A DNA stretch of 64,000 nucleotides from Turritopsis dohrnii (GCA_027922465.2 BQMF02000010.1:1612001-1676000); one strand, 5' to 3'; positions 11,101 through 22,491 are shown, numbered from the stretch's first letter. Numbers and translations: made by a program. The notes: generated from the letters alone by a model not told the origin.

Positions 11101-12803
11101 TTTGCATATTTTATAGAAATACCGTCACCATTTGCTGTTCCGTTAAATATCTCAATCCCGTTCATATTGATAGTACCAGTCTCTTGATGACTCACGGAAA
11201 TACCAAAAACTCTCAGAAAACTTACTGTTACTCTCGTTTCTTTTATTGAGATGTTCGAGAGCGACAATGGCTTTGCATGAGTTATAGAAATACCGTCACC
11301 ATTTGCTGTTCCGTTAAAAATCTCAATCCCGTTCATATTGATAACATCAGTCTCTTGATGACCTCTTTCATAATCAGTAACTCTCAGAAAACTTAATGTT
11401 ACTCTCGTTTCTTTTATTGAGATGTTCGAGAGCGACAATGGCTTTGCATGAGTTATAGAAATACCGTCACCATTTGCTGTTCCGTTAAAAATCTCAATCC
11501 CGTTCATATTGATAACATCAGTCTCTTGATGACCTCTTTCATAATCAGTAACTCTCAGAAAACTTACTGTTACTCTCGTTTCTTTTATTGAGATGTTCGA
11601 GAGCGACAATGACGTTAGACTATTTATAGAAATACCGTCACCATTTGCTGTTCCCTTAAAAATCTCAATTCCGTTCATATTGATATCAGGCTCTTGATGA
11701 CCTCTTTCATAGTTGTTATAATCAGTAACTCTCAGAAAACTTACTGTTACTCTCGTTTCTTTTATTGAGATGTTCGAGAGCGACAATGACGTTAGACTAT
11801 TTATAGAAATACCGTCAATATTTGCTGTTCCGTTAACAATTGTAATTTTTTCCAATGTTGCAATTTCACAGCGAAATAAAAATATCATGGAGGAACTTGC
11901 TACGATATTTTGAATGGTTATGTTACTAATTGAAACGGAATCTCCTTCTGCAAATACTAAAACGTTTTCGCATCTACCATTTTTTATGGTAACATTGGAC
12001 ATAACGGTATGATCGCCGTTTACGTCAAACAAGGTTGATTTTCCGTTAAAGTCTTTCACTGTTAATCCATGAATAGTACTGTAGGAATCTCTAACGTCAA
12101 GAAAACCCTTGCAATCCTGGATGAGTAGATTATTTATTTTTAGAATTTTCACATTTCGCGCCAAAACTATGTGATCTTTTTGGTGGTTATTGAACTCGCT
12201 TCCACTTAAAATAAAAGTATCTGCATTGATGACCTCGATCGTCGCATCATTAACAAATGTTGAGTCTGCTATTTCTGCGATGACATTTTTGTAAGGCTTA
12301 AACTGATGACCTCCTATGGTAATTCCAGTTGAAGTAAATTTGGTTCTGTATATGAAAATCTTTGAATTTGTAGCATTTACGTTCAGGAATATTTGATTTT
12401 CCATGGATATGATGGAGCAATTAGTAATTGTGATGTCAACTGCTACTGGATTATTTCTTTCGTGCACCAGATGAACATCCAACAGATGGACGCTATCAAT
12501 GCTGATTTTGACATGCTTTGATTTCCCTTTTAACCCAAACACTGGAAGTTTCTTGGTTGATGTCAAAGTGGGATGACAGCCTTTTCTTCTTATTCCTTTC
12601 AAATTGATGGCACTTGTTAATAAAATTGTCTCGTTTATGAAGTGCATATCACAGTTGTCATTCATGATCATCACCGTGACATTTGATTCCACTTGCTGTT
12701 GATAAGCATATCCCAGGGTTTTGCAAGGACTACTGATGTTTCCACAGTACTTGGCGTCTGTACCATTCACAGACATAAAAACTTGAATATCGCGACCTGA
12801 AGA
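8106..12803 (-). CDS. Large beta-helix, Cys-rich, multi-pass membrane protein, with an in-frame TAG
   Basis: A frame of 1383 codons (12776-8625) starts inside an exon whose 5' edge is a splice acceptor at about 12804 (TTTCTTCAG). The codons before the Met (GRDIQVF) read on in frame, so a signal-peptide exon upstream is missing from my model. Domains, by residue: SVNGTDAKYCG...SPCKTL start (1-25); a right-handed beta-helix-like stretch rich in N-x-S/T sites (25-930), with 57-59-residue tandem repeats at about 315-620; Cys-rich modules (CRACGRGTY, CKNCPSGGTC, CPDGYCC, GTLCSTCEGGY) at 935-1075; then membrane helices near 1090, 1255 and 1340. A TAG at 8627-8625 interrupts the last helix block, yet the same frame continues for 172 codons with four or five more helices, ending at 8106. 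Known relatives are uncharacterised invertebrate surface proteins. I infer a plasma-membrane receptor-like role. It could be a recent pseudogene or contain a sequencing error. Confidence 0.75.
10917..11862 (-). repeat. Tandem 171-bp coding repeats in the beta-helix gene
   Basis: Unit boundaries marked by TTATAGAAATACCGTC recur at about 11111, 11282, 11453, 11624 and 11801, with spacings of 171, 171, 171 and 177 bp. A more diverged unit lies at about 10931. Each encodes 57-59 residues beginning GTANGDGISI and containing SLSNISIKETRVT. The units at 11282 and 11453 are almost identical, which suggests recent duplication or gene conversion. The period is a multiple of three, so copy number can change without a frameshift. 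Confidence 0.9.
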
Positions 12804-14360
12804 AAGATTCCTCTTTGAACTGGATTAAGAAAAATTATGAGAAAAGTTGTTATAATATGTATAGCCTATCATACTAAATGAATCAGCTGCTCCCATTTGG
12901 AGAGAGTGCATATATTTTGATAAATGTTTTTTATTCGCTAAGTTTTAGTGGTACATGATACATGTCATCATTTTTTCACTGTCTTATGATTGGCAAAAGT
13001 TTTTCACGTTTTTGTTTCTTCTATATTTTTTCTATAGGATAAAAATTCATCCAGCTTACAAAGAAGAGAGATTTAAGATGCGGGACTCGTGATCCGAGAC
13101 TCTAATGCAGTAGGGCTCCGGATTCAGAATCCTCCTTAAGATACACCCGGATCCAGGACCTTGAATTTTTCATGCCATGGATGGAACCTATGTTTCAGAT
13201 CCTTTTTCGTTTATCTTGGGAAAATTGAATTTTAGATACTGTAAACAAAGAAAGTTAACGTTGCAAATTGTTTAGTTGAAATATTGTTGTGATGTGGAAA
13301 TTCAACTTAGAAATAAACAAATCGTTTTAAAATTGTTTTACTATTATATAATTCAACTATTTTTTACAGTTTTAACTATTTAGCACTTTCTGGTTGTACA
13401 TTCTTTTGCTTAAACTTTGAATTGGCCATTATTATATTTTTCTTACCGAGATAGATAAACTTCATAGCTTACATTTCATACGATAATGTAATGTTAATTA
13501 AAACCTCTTTTAACAAATCTCAAATCATGTTTACATTTCTTGTCATGAATATGTAGTGATAATACCGAAAATAAAGAAATTACAATTTTTCTTACACACG
13601 TTCAAATAATGAGTTCTGTTACTTTACCTTATTTCTCCTCTAGTCATGACGTTGTTCAACAACCTTGGTTTGGATGTGATTTTTTGGATATTGTTTGAAA
13701 CGGAAGCCGTTATGAAATCAAACTTTATTAGAAAATATAGAAACTATCAACACAAAGTGCTTTTTCCAAACGTTCTTGATGAATAAGTGGACGGAGTTTT
13801 TTGAGTGAGTCCAAAATTGAGATAGTGCTTTTCAGTCTAAGTGACGATTAGGTTGTTCGCACGATTGTCTGCTCTGTTTTAAGCTAATTTACCCTGCTCA
13901 ACATATCTATCTGTAGATATTTTGTTTGACTAAATAATAGCCATTATTATTCTCCAAAGTACAAAAACATTGTACTGATAATGGAAAGAGTGTTGTAAAC
14001 TCCTTGATCAAACCTTTTTCACTCGAATAAATAATATCCATAATGCTACAGACGCTCAGTGAACGAATTCAAATATCAGTAAAAGTGTTGGGTAAATGCA
14101 CCAAAAATTACTGCAAAATCAACCAATTGTGGAATGGTGAAATCAAACCTGGTTGCTCGATACGAATTGTTGGATATGAACATTATAAACCAAACATGAA
14201 ACTACAGGGGTTTGATGAAGACTGTCAACTAAGCTACAAAGTGCCTAAAAAACCTCCTAACAAGTCACTTCCATGACATAGATTTTCATGACATAGACCG
14301 TCAAGGCGGCTTTTGGGAAGGGTTTGCTAAGAAAGCTACCGAGAAGATGCAATTCTTGAA
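12804..14360. other. Intergenic or 5' intron of the beta-helix gene
   Basis: The signal-peptide exon of the beta-helix gene should lie here but no convincing one was found. Around 13800-13910 there is a diverged copy of the hAT-like MITE seen at 42593-42757 (shared core TTTTCAGTCTAAGTG, GATTAGGTT). A 77-codon plus-strand frame at 14043-14276 matches nothing I know. Confidence 0.4.
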
Positions 14361-14435
14361 CTTGATGAAGAGATTGATGTGCAATTATCACGTGTGTTAT
14401 ACACGTGATAATTGCACATCAATCTCTTCATCAAG
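14361..14435. repeat. Perfect 35-bp inverted repeat with 5-base loop
   Basis: Arms 14361-14395 and 14401-14435 are exact reverse complements, separated by GTTAT. The centre contains two CACGTG-type half sites (ATCACGTGT, ACACGTGAT). It lies about 430 bp upstream of the truncated LINE. It may be a local inverted duplication or the end of a foldback element. Confidence 0.95.
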
Positions 14436-14924
14436 AAATTCTCAATCAAAAGAAATGGACTTTAGCAATAAAAGATGCACATGTAACTATTTGTCAAATC
14501 ATCATAAAACCAACTAAAAGTCATCGTCAAGTGAATAACAGTATCAGAAGTTTTCCACAAAGTCAACTGGATACTATTTTCTGTAGCTTTGGCATTGCGT
14601 TTGCAAAAAAAAACTCGAAGCATGAAAGATGCTTCCCATCAATGTTGTGAAAATGGAAGATAACATAGCTAGTATCGAAAATAATGTATCAGAATGACAA
14701 TGTGTAGCTACCTTCTGCTGTAAAGCAGGATACGCCATTACATTTTGATATAGACAATATAAATTTCCGAAATGATAGATCAGGTGAACACTTTCAGACT
14801 TTCATGACACATATCAAGTGATGCTCAAAAATCTGATTCCCCTGGTAAGGAAGTTTTGAATGTAATCAAGATGAAAGAAAATTAGGCTAATATTATAATT
14901 GGCTGTATTTATAAGCATCCAGTT

Positions 14925-15633
14925 ATGTCTATAAATACATTCAGCACCGATTTTCTTTCTCCTTTCTTTCAAGCTGTGAACAAGGAGAATAAAACTCTAA
15001 TTCTTTTGGGTGACTTCAATATTGACCTTTTGAAATTTGATTCAAATCAAGATGTATGTAACTTTTTAGATATTCTTGGTTCACATCTAGTTTTACCACA
15101 GGTTCTCTTACCAACAAGGATTACAGAGCGCTCTAGAACATTAATTGATAACATATTTTCAACTATCGATGGGGGGGGGGGGGGGGGGGGGGGGGCAATT
15201 GCGTTTTGGGCAATATCTTACATTCAATTTCGGATCATCTAGCTCAATTTTTGCTGATTTCTGGTGTAAAAATAGTCTAAATATGTCTCGGAACCTTCCA
15301 GATTGGTCAAAATTCGATCAAGTCAGCTTCCTGCGCGAATTTCGTGCCTTAAACTGGCAAGAGGTACTGAATCTTGAGGATGAAAACATTAACTTATCTT
15401 TTAATTCCTTTTACTCTAAAGTGAACGAACTTGTAAATCGACATCTGCCAACCAAACGTTTAACTAAAAAGCAACTTTTAAACAAACCGTGGATAACTTC
15501 GGGTATTGTCAAATCTATGTCAAAACGTGACACCTTCTTTCGTAAGTTTTTGCGTTCTAAATCCGATGAATCCAGGACTTTTTATCACACATTGTTTAAA
15601 AATAACCCAAAACCAAATCGTTTCACTGTGTAG
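14925..15633 (+). pseudogene. LINE endonuclease C-terminus and linker, broken
   Basis: Two frames cover the endonuclease end (GDFNID, PTRITERSRTLIDNIFS) and the linker to RT (ISDHLAQFLLISG, then NKPWITSGIVKS). They are separated by the 25-G run at 15171-15195, which shifts the frame. After the run the normal continuation reads in another frame. The endonuclease would nick target DNA in an intact element. Confidence 0.8.
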
Positions 15634-17476
15634 ACGTAGCAAGGCCAACTACTATTCTCATTATTTTCATTCAAATTCCACTAATATTCGTAAAATTTGG
15701 CTAGGTGTCAATGATATCATTTCATTGAAACCCAGGCCTACCACCAAACCCCTGTCACTGAGAATGAATGGTGCTATTTCATCGGACCCCTTAATTGTAG
15801 CCAATCACTTCAATGGCTATTTCTCTTCTATTGCAGAAACTATTAGTTCCAGAATTCCTGCTAGTGTCAAACATTTTACTTCATTTCTCAACAATCCAAA
15901 TCCGAACTCTATTTTTCTTTCGCCAGTCACGACTGCGGAGGTTGCTAAGATCATATATTCAATGATCCCTACAAAGAGCTCTGGACCTAATAGTGTTCCC
16001 AATAGGATTCTTAAGCTTGTATGTCCTGAAATCTCTTCTCCAATTGCTCAAATTGTGAATCTTTCTTTCTCCACTGGTGCTTTCCCCTCTACTCTTAAGC
16101 TATCAAAAGTCATACCGGTTTTCAAAGAAGGCTCTCCTCTTGAACCTTCGAATTACCGACCTATCTCTCTTCTATCAAATATTGAAAAGATGTTTGAAAA
16201 ACTTATGTACTCCCGTCTCATCTCTTTCTTTGAAACTAATAACATCATCTATTCTCGTCAATTTGGGTTTCGAAAGTCTCACTCAACCACTCATGCTCTT
16301 GTTAACCTAGTTGAGCGTATCAGGAAACATTTAGACAGTGGTCAAGTTGCAGTTGGTATCTTTGTCGATTTGCAAAAAGCGTTTGATACTGTTGATCACA
16401 AAATATTATGCCATAAACTTAACCATTATGGTATACGCAGTGTCGCAAATCGTTGGTTTTCATTCTACCTTTCTTTTCGCTCCCAGTTTGTATCTGTTGC
16501 TAATTATAAATCTAATCTTTGCCACATTCTACATGGCGTTCCTCAAGGTTCGGTTCTAGGGCCTCTGTTATTCTTGATTTATATTCATGACCAGCACTTA
16601 GCTCTTGAATTTTCAGAAGTAACTCATTTCGCTGATGACACTAATGTTTTTCAATTTGGATACTGTTTGGATTTTCTTAGTCGAAGTCTTAATTTTGATT
16701 TGTCACTTTTGAATGACTGGCTCAATGCCAATAAAATTGCACTAAATTCTGCGAAGACGGAATACATTTTATTCAGAAACAGATTTAAGACTTTCGTTGA
16801 CAACCTTGACCTCTATTTGGGTGGGAACAAACTGAATCCTAGTTCTAGTCTTAAATACCTAGGTGTTCATCTTGATGAGCATCTAACTTGGAACCCTCAC
16901 ATTTCCGAGCTTGCCAAAAAGCTTAGAATAACAAACGGTGCATTATCTAAAATCCGTCATTATGCACCTCAACCTATTTTAATGAATATTTATCATGCAC
17001 TTTTTGGCTCACACTTGAGGTATGCTTGTCAACTCTGGGGGCTGTATCCAAACAACATTTCTCGCAGGATACTCATGCTCCAAAAGTGTGCCGTTAGGCT
17101 TATCTCCTTTTCGTCTCCTCGTTCTCCAACTTCTTCTTTGTTTTCAAATCTCAAAATCTTAAATATTTTTGATCTTGTTAAATTGCTCAATATTCTTTTC
17201 ATTCACCAGCATTTGAACTCTAAATTTCCTTCTGACCTTTATAATACTTTCAGATTCAGAAAGTTGAATCATCCTTATCCCACTCGTGGTCAAAATTTGG
17301 GTTTACTAGAGCTTCCGAAAATGAGGACTACTAAGTATGGCTCCAGCTCCCTCAGTTATCAGGCAATTAAAGTCTGGAATCTTTTCCAGCAACGGTACCC
17401 AAATGTTTTACTTCCCGAAATGACTGTGTCGGATCTGAAATCATTAGTGACCTCCTTTCTTTTAGATCAATACTAA
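15506..17476 (+). CDS. LINE reverse transcriptase domain
   Basis: A 656-codon frame holds a full RT: KSSGPNSVPNRIL, NYRPISLLSNIEKMFEKL, QFGFRKSHSTTHAL, FVDLQKAFDTVDH (first catalytic Asp), GVPQGSVLGPLLF and HFADDTN (catalytic Asp pair) in that order. It ends with a C-terminal thumb region and a stop at 17474-17476. The first 35 or so residues are out of frame with the real linker, so the native protein entered this frame from upstream. Relatives are annotated as polymerase from mobile element jockey. Confidence 0.9.
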   Translation: MSNLCQNVTPSFVSFCVLNPMNPGLFITHCLKITQNQIVSLCRRSKANYYSHYFHSNSTNIRKIWLGVNDIISLKPRPTTKPLSLRMNGAISSDPLIVANHFNGYFSSIAETISSRIPASVKHFTSFLNNPNPNSIFLSPVTTAEVAKIIYSMIPTKSSGPNSVPNRILKLVCPEISSPIAQIVNLSFSTGAFPSTLKLSKVIPVFKEGSPLEPSNYRPISLLSNIEKMFEKLMYSRLISFFETNNIIYSRQFGFRKSHSTTHALVNLVERIRKHLDSGQVAVGIFVDLQKAFDTVDHKILCHKLNHYGIRSVANRWFSFYLSFRSQFVSVANYKSNLCHILHGVPQGSVLGPLLFLIYIHDQHLALEFSEVTHFADDTNVFQFGYCLDFLSRSLNFDLSLLNDWLNANKIALNSAKTEYILFRNRFKTFVDNLDLYLGGNKLNPSSSLKYLGVHLDEHLTWNPHISELAKKLRITNGALSKIRHYAPQPILMNIYHALFGSHLRYACQLWGLYPNNISRRILMLQKCAVRLISFSSPRSPTSSLFSNLKILNIFDLVKLLNILFIHQHLNSKFPSDLYNTFRFRKLNHPYPTRGQNLGLLELPKMRTTKYGSSSLSYQAIKVWNLFQQRYPNVLLPEMTVSDLKSLVTSFLLDQY

Positions 17477-17742
17477 TGCTCCTTGATTTTCTACTCTAAA
17501 GCGGATAAATGTTGTGCCCTTTTTTTCTTCTTCCTTATTTTTTTTCTGTTATTTTATTTTATCATCCTTATGTTTGTCATTATTATTATAGTTATGTTTT
17601 ACATTAGGTGGCCCTCACCTCCGTTTAGTTTTGACTATTGTGAGGGTCTCCTAGCCATAGTGTATTTTTTTTGTATAGAAATTTACCGTTAACTGGCAAA
17701 TAAATAGATAAATGAAATGAAAATGAATGAAAATGTTAATGT

Positions 17743-20088
17743 TTCTATGAAACTTTCAGATACGAAACCAAAGCATACCCAATGGCTAAAAGGGATGAAA
17801 GGCTATTTCCAGAATAGCAAAGACAAAATTCTCGTGTCATGAAAAATGGTTGGTCCTGAGGAAGCCTTTCACTCAGAGCTCCCACCGGAATATCCGTTTG
17901 CAGACTTACATAACTTACTTTGTATTTTATTGATTTATGCATCTAAACCATTTTACTTTTTAAACTGATTTGAAAGTTGTTGGTCAGTGCGTTAAGCATT
18001 TCATTAGCGTTTGTCCTTCCATCCCAGAGTTTTGGCCACAGTTCTAGCCTGGAATCCTAATTTGGCGAAAGTGCTGACCTTCAGGCCTTATGTCCTCTTG
18101 TTTACCATTTGTTTCCAATTTACCATTTATTTATTTATTTATTTATTTATTTTTTCTCCCTTTCACTTTGGATCTTAAATTAAAAACGGTCAGTTACAAC
18201 TGACTTGAACGTGTCTAACAAGTCATAAATTCGTAATAAATTAAAATAGCATACATTGGAAAGTGTTATATGTAATTAATTTGTGACAAAATGGCACTGA
18301 AAATAACTTTTGACCAAATTTCGATCCTGCCCAAAGTTTTTAACTCCCAAAATGGTCAAAACCTTGCCCCAAAAACTACGCCCATGAATTTTCTTAAAAA
18401 GGTTGATACACTCTACGTAATGATTTGAATATTCTAGACTTTACACTTAAATACGTTAATTACAACTCAAACGTACACAAAGGTTTTTCAAGATTTGACA
18501 TATATATTTTTTTGATTAATATTTAGCAACAAATTAAGCAACACTAACAAAGCAGCGGTCATTTTTAAAGCAACATTATTGCTAATGTCTAACCTGGTTG
18601 CTTATAAAAAAATTTGTAGATATAGAATAATGGACATATATGGACCAAAGTAATTCCTGTAGTGAAAAGGAAACTCAGTGTAATAGCTGATTTTTCTGTC
18701 ATGACGGGCTGAAATTGTAAGCATTGCCTTTGTATTGACTGTTATCATTAGATATATTATGTTTAGAACACATCCGTTGTAAAAGAAACAAGATGCCCTA
18801 CCGGGCAGAAGGATTTCTGCAAGCTTTGCTGCTGAAAATGCCACAAAAATGCAACTCTAGCACACTAGTCCTGCAAAACTAAGACAGTCACATCATTCAG
18901 CTCGAGAGGCATCAGCATTAAATAAACAAAAATATTGATACGACTGGCAATGTTCGTCAAGAAAGTCAGCCTACCATAACATAAAAAAAGGGGCTTTTCT
19001 TTATGCTATCGCGGAGATCATTTATGAAGATCTGTTTTTTGTACGAATAAGCTGAATGATTGTTACTGGATATTTGCCACACACGTACTCCAAAAAAGTG
19101 CATCAACACAATACGATACTTTAATTTAACCACATTAAATATAATGAATCCTATAAAAAGATTGTGTATACTGGCGGTAACCAACATATCCTTTGGGCAG
19201 CACAAACTAATATATAAAGTTTCTATATTGATGTCCTCAGAATGAAAAATATAAATATCACAATAATAATTACTTAGAAATTAAAGCTCATATCTAATCT
19301 AAAAGTTAAAAAGGATACAACATACGTAGGGAGAAAAGAGATAAGCTGATATAGCCAGAATACATCCAAAACTTGCTACTAAATATAGTATAAATAGCTG
19401 TATAAAGTGCATATGTTGGTGATGTTGGGGAGGAGCTGAAAGGAAGCTAAGCTGAGCTTTAAAAATCCAAAAGCTTCTAAAAATTGACTTCAACCATGCA
19501 TACACATACAAAATACACGAAGGTCTTTCATATTTAAAAAGGCTTGGAGCAAAAATAAAACAAGAAATACCTTTTCTTCCACACACCATGACACTGTTTT
19601 CATATTTTAAACTTCAAGAAAACTTCTTTCAAAAAACAGAATAACCACACTGTAATTTAATTTTGTGAACATGATAAGTTCCCAACAGTAATGCAATTCT
19701 TTACATAAAATTATAAGCTGTATTAACTTCTTTTAAAGCCATATTTCCATCAAAGAAACTTTTAGCAAACTACACACGTTCTTTCGCTGCCATTTTTAAA
19801 ACGTTTTGTGGACGATCACATGGCATGGCGAAAATCAGCCAATAAACTGTCGCTATTTAAGTGGAGGTGGCTAAATTAGCACCCTTTCGTAGAAATCGGG
19901 CATTATGCACCAATCACGATTGAGACGGCTTTTTTATGAACCAATGAAATTCGAGAAACAAATATGCGCCGGTTTGGACAGTAAGATGAAAAAAAAAAAA
20001 AACAGAAAAACACGGACGATCGTAAAGTATTTCTTGCTTACGCAGAAATCCAAAAAATCACACCAAAAAACATTTAATTTATATCAAC
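17743..20088. other. Intergenic, repeat fragments
   Basis: No supported gene. Contains an ATTT microsatellite at about 18128-18155 and sequence that looks like degraded element ends (about 17840-17900). Short open frames at 18602-18844 and 19299-19589 (minus) have no recognisable domain or splice context. Confidence 0.35.
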
Positions 20089-20555
20089 TACCGTTAATAA
20101 CCGATTAAACGCCCTGGGCGCTTATAATTTTTTGAACTTTTACGGTGGGGGCGCTTATACGGACGGGACGCTTAATTGAGTCCTAGGCAGTTAATAAAAA
20201 ATCACTAAAACCACCAATACAGTTTATCTTTTCACTGAATACTGACAAAAGAACTGCTTTTGTGTCTTACTCGAGCAACTTCAAAAAAACCTCGATAAAT
20301 ACTCACACTTTGAGATGAAAATAATTCATTCCGCGTTATTGAGTTTCCTTCCTTATGAAATATATATGTTCAACTAAAAATGATGTTTTTCTCAATATTT
20401 TATGTTTTTGCCGAATTAGCACCCAGTTTCAGTTTTGGACCTGGGCGCTTAATCGGAACCTTGGCGCTTACTACAAATTTTTCCTCTAAACCTGGGCGCT
20501 TAATCGGACGGGGCGGTTAATTGAGTCCTGGGCGCTTAATCGGTCATTTACGGTA
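20089..20555. mobile_element. MITE with TA target sites and GGGCGCTTA subrepeats
   Basis: The left end TACCGTTAATAACCGATTAA and the right end, read in reverse (TACCGTAAATGACCGATTAA), match at 18 of 20 bases, giving terminal inverted repeats of about 26 bp flanked by TA. Inside, the motif GGGCGCTTAATCGG is repeated several times near 20110-20165 and 20440-20545. There is no ORF. Tc1/mariner-like by its TA target, but the parent element is unknown. Confidence 0.75.
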
Positions 20556-20711
20556 CACACGTTTTTTTCAACAAAATCTACATTTTCTGGTCTATACTTT
20601 ATTCAAAAGAAGCAATGGTTATTGATGAATATCACTTACAAAAAAGGTTTTATTCAGCGGATGGCAAGTTATAGTTTTTGTACTTGTAGTTATAAGTACT
20701 TGTAGTACTTA

Positions 20712-20918
20712 TGCGGCTGTCTAAAGCCATGTCGAATTTGATATGCGGCAACAAAACCTGTATAAAGTGACGGTCGCATTTTTGTCGAATTTTACCCGAA
20801 TAAAAGTAATTTAATTCGACACGGCGATTATGCGGCTGTATAAAGCTGTCCTCAGCAGAGTTTGTCGAATAAAACGGCAATCTTCGACATAAATTCGGCA
20901 TCACTTTATACAGCCGCA
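20712..20918. mobile_element. MITE with TGCGGCTGT inverted ends
   Basis: Ends read TGCGGCTGTCTAAAG (left) and, in reverse, TGCGGCTGTATAAAG (right), each next to TA. An internal inverted copy of the end lies at about 20829-20850. The interior repeats GTCGAATTTNATATGCGG-like motifs. No coding content. Confidence 0.75.
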
Positions 20919-21040
20919 TAATCGTCGAATTTAATAAGAGCCTGATTGAACTTCGTGAAAAAAGTGCACGAAAGTAGTGACGTGTGTAAGAAACGCACGA
21001 TTATAAATAAACAAATAAATAAATAAATTCATTCGACACT

Positions 21041-21178
21041 TATGCGCGGCTGTCTAAAGCCATGTCGAATTTGATATGCGGCAACAAAGCCTGTATAAAG
21101 TAATGGTCCCATTTTGGTGGAATTTTACCCCAATAAAAGTAATTTAATTCGACACGGCGATTATGCGGCTGTATGAAC
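21041..21178. mobile_element. Truncated second copy of the TGCGGCTGT MITE
   Basis: This segment repeats 20711-20846 in the same orientation with about 90 percent identity by eye. It includes GGCTGTCTAAAGCC, TTTAATTCGACACGG and GCGGCTGTAT, and it stops before the right terminal repeat. A short AAAT microsatellite (21006-21027) precedes it. Confidence 0.8.
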
Positions 21179-22338
21179 CTGTCGTTAGATCTTTAGTACA
21201 TTAATATTTTAAAAACATTTCCATAAAAACAATGACGTCATCTCATTTGACAAATTTTCTTTATACTTTTTCTTTTTCATCTTTTATCTTTTAATACCTT
21301 CAATGAAAACTTTCCCTTCATTATTCCAAAATCTCATACAATAATTAGAAGCAGTTTTCATATTAAATGTGAGGTTAGGCTACAATGCAGCATTTAATCG
21401 AAATTCGGGAAAGGTCAATTCCTAAAAACACTGGCGCATGCGAACTAGCAACTACCAGTTTGAAATGAGAAAAAAAGCATGATCGGTTAGTTTTTACCGT
21501 GTAACAATAGCCACGAAAAATCAAATGATGAAAACAAACATTTTGTTTACTTACATTTTATGAATGACACGAGGACAAACAAAACAAAGCAACCAGTAAG
21601 GTGATTGATCGACATGTTTCTGAAATTTTTTAGTGATGGTCAGTTGCGGTCAATTGCGGTGCAAAACAATTTAATACAGTTGAAGACAAAGCAGGGATAC
21701 ATTCCTTGTCAAGATATTGACTTTTAAACTAAAACACGGGATAATTAATTCAAAGAAGCAATATGATCGATAATGGAATTTTCTTATCACTTTCACCATA
21801 CTTACTCAGCTAATATAAATAATTGCCAGGTCTCCATCACATCAATGTTGTGGAAATGTAATTTTGAACTGTTCTACGAATGTGTTAATAGGTTACTTCC
21901 CATGTGACGTATTGTTTTAGAGATTTTGAATTTACTTATTTGCGGTAAGCAATAAATATTTTTTACAAAAAAGGCTTTGGCAAGGAGACTCTCGCTATAG
22001 TCAAAACTAAACTAGGAAGGCGAGGGAAAACTAATATAAGAGATAATTATGATAATTATGATAATTATGACAATACACATTCGGATAACAAATTAAGAAG
22101 ATTGGGGTGTTTGTTTTCAGTAGCCTCAATAAACCCAAATTTTGACCATGAGAGGGATAAAGATGATACAACTTTCTGAAACTGAAAGTATTATAAAGGA
22201 TAGCAGGAAGTTTAGAGTTAGAAGCTGGTGAATGAAAAGAATATTGAATAGATTAACAAGATCAAAAATATCACAAAAAATCAAAGAATTGGTGTCAGAA
22301 ACAGTGCTCGATACATATTGTAGAAGCTCAATTTTTGC
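21179..22338. other. Intergenic, no feature recognised
   Basis: AT-rich sequence with no coding support. It has a short GATAATTAT repeat at about 22042-22070 and nothing else I can name. Confidence 0.4.
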
Positions 22339-22491
22339 TCAATAAATATATTTCTTTAAATTAAAAACATACACTACACAATGTTTCACGCGTCAGTGAT
22401 CATCAGTTGTTAAGATCTGTCTTATGATCGCTATAGACGCGTGAAACACTGTGTAGTGTATGTTTTTAATTTAAAGAAGCATATTTATTGA
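22339..22491. repeat. Foldback: two inverted 56-bp arms
   Basis: Arms 22339-22394 and 22436-22491 are near-perfect reverse complements (CTCAATAAATATATTTC ... ACGCGTC) with a 41-base spacer. Each arm carries GACGCGTGAAACA. On the minus strand the left copy is preceded by CTGATGATC, a layout like the CTGATGA...GAAA core of hammerhead ribozymes found in Penelope-like elements. The ribozyme idea is an inference and the stem II pairing is poor. Confidence 0.8.

Larger units (their letters stand above)
14870..17742 (+). mobile_element. 5'-truncated non-LTR retrotransposon (jockey/CR1-like LINE)
   Basis: The element begins within the endonuclease domain (IIIGCIYKHP at about 14900, LLGDFNIDLLKF at about 15005) and runs through a complete reverse transcriptase to a 3' end with AAATAAATAGATAAATGAAATGA repeats near 17700-17742. 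Missing endonuclease N-terminus and ORF1 indicate 5' truncation during target-primed insertion. A run of 25 G at 15171-15195 and a frameshift near 15600-15633 break the ORF. The superfamily call comes from the RT motifs, not from a search. Confidence 0.88.

Noticed and set aside
17840..17900. Penelope-like end (GGTCCTGAGGAAGCC)
   Set aside because: Only a short resemblance; no repeat partner or ORF nearby.
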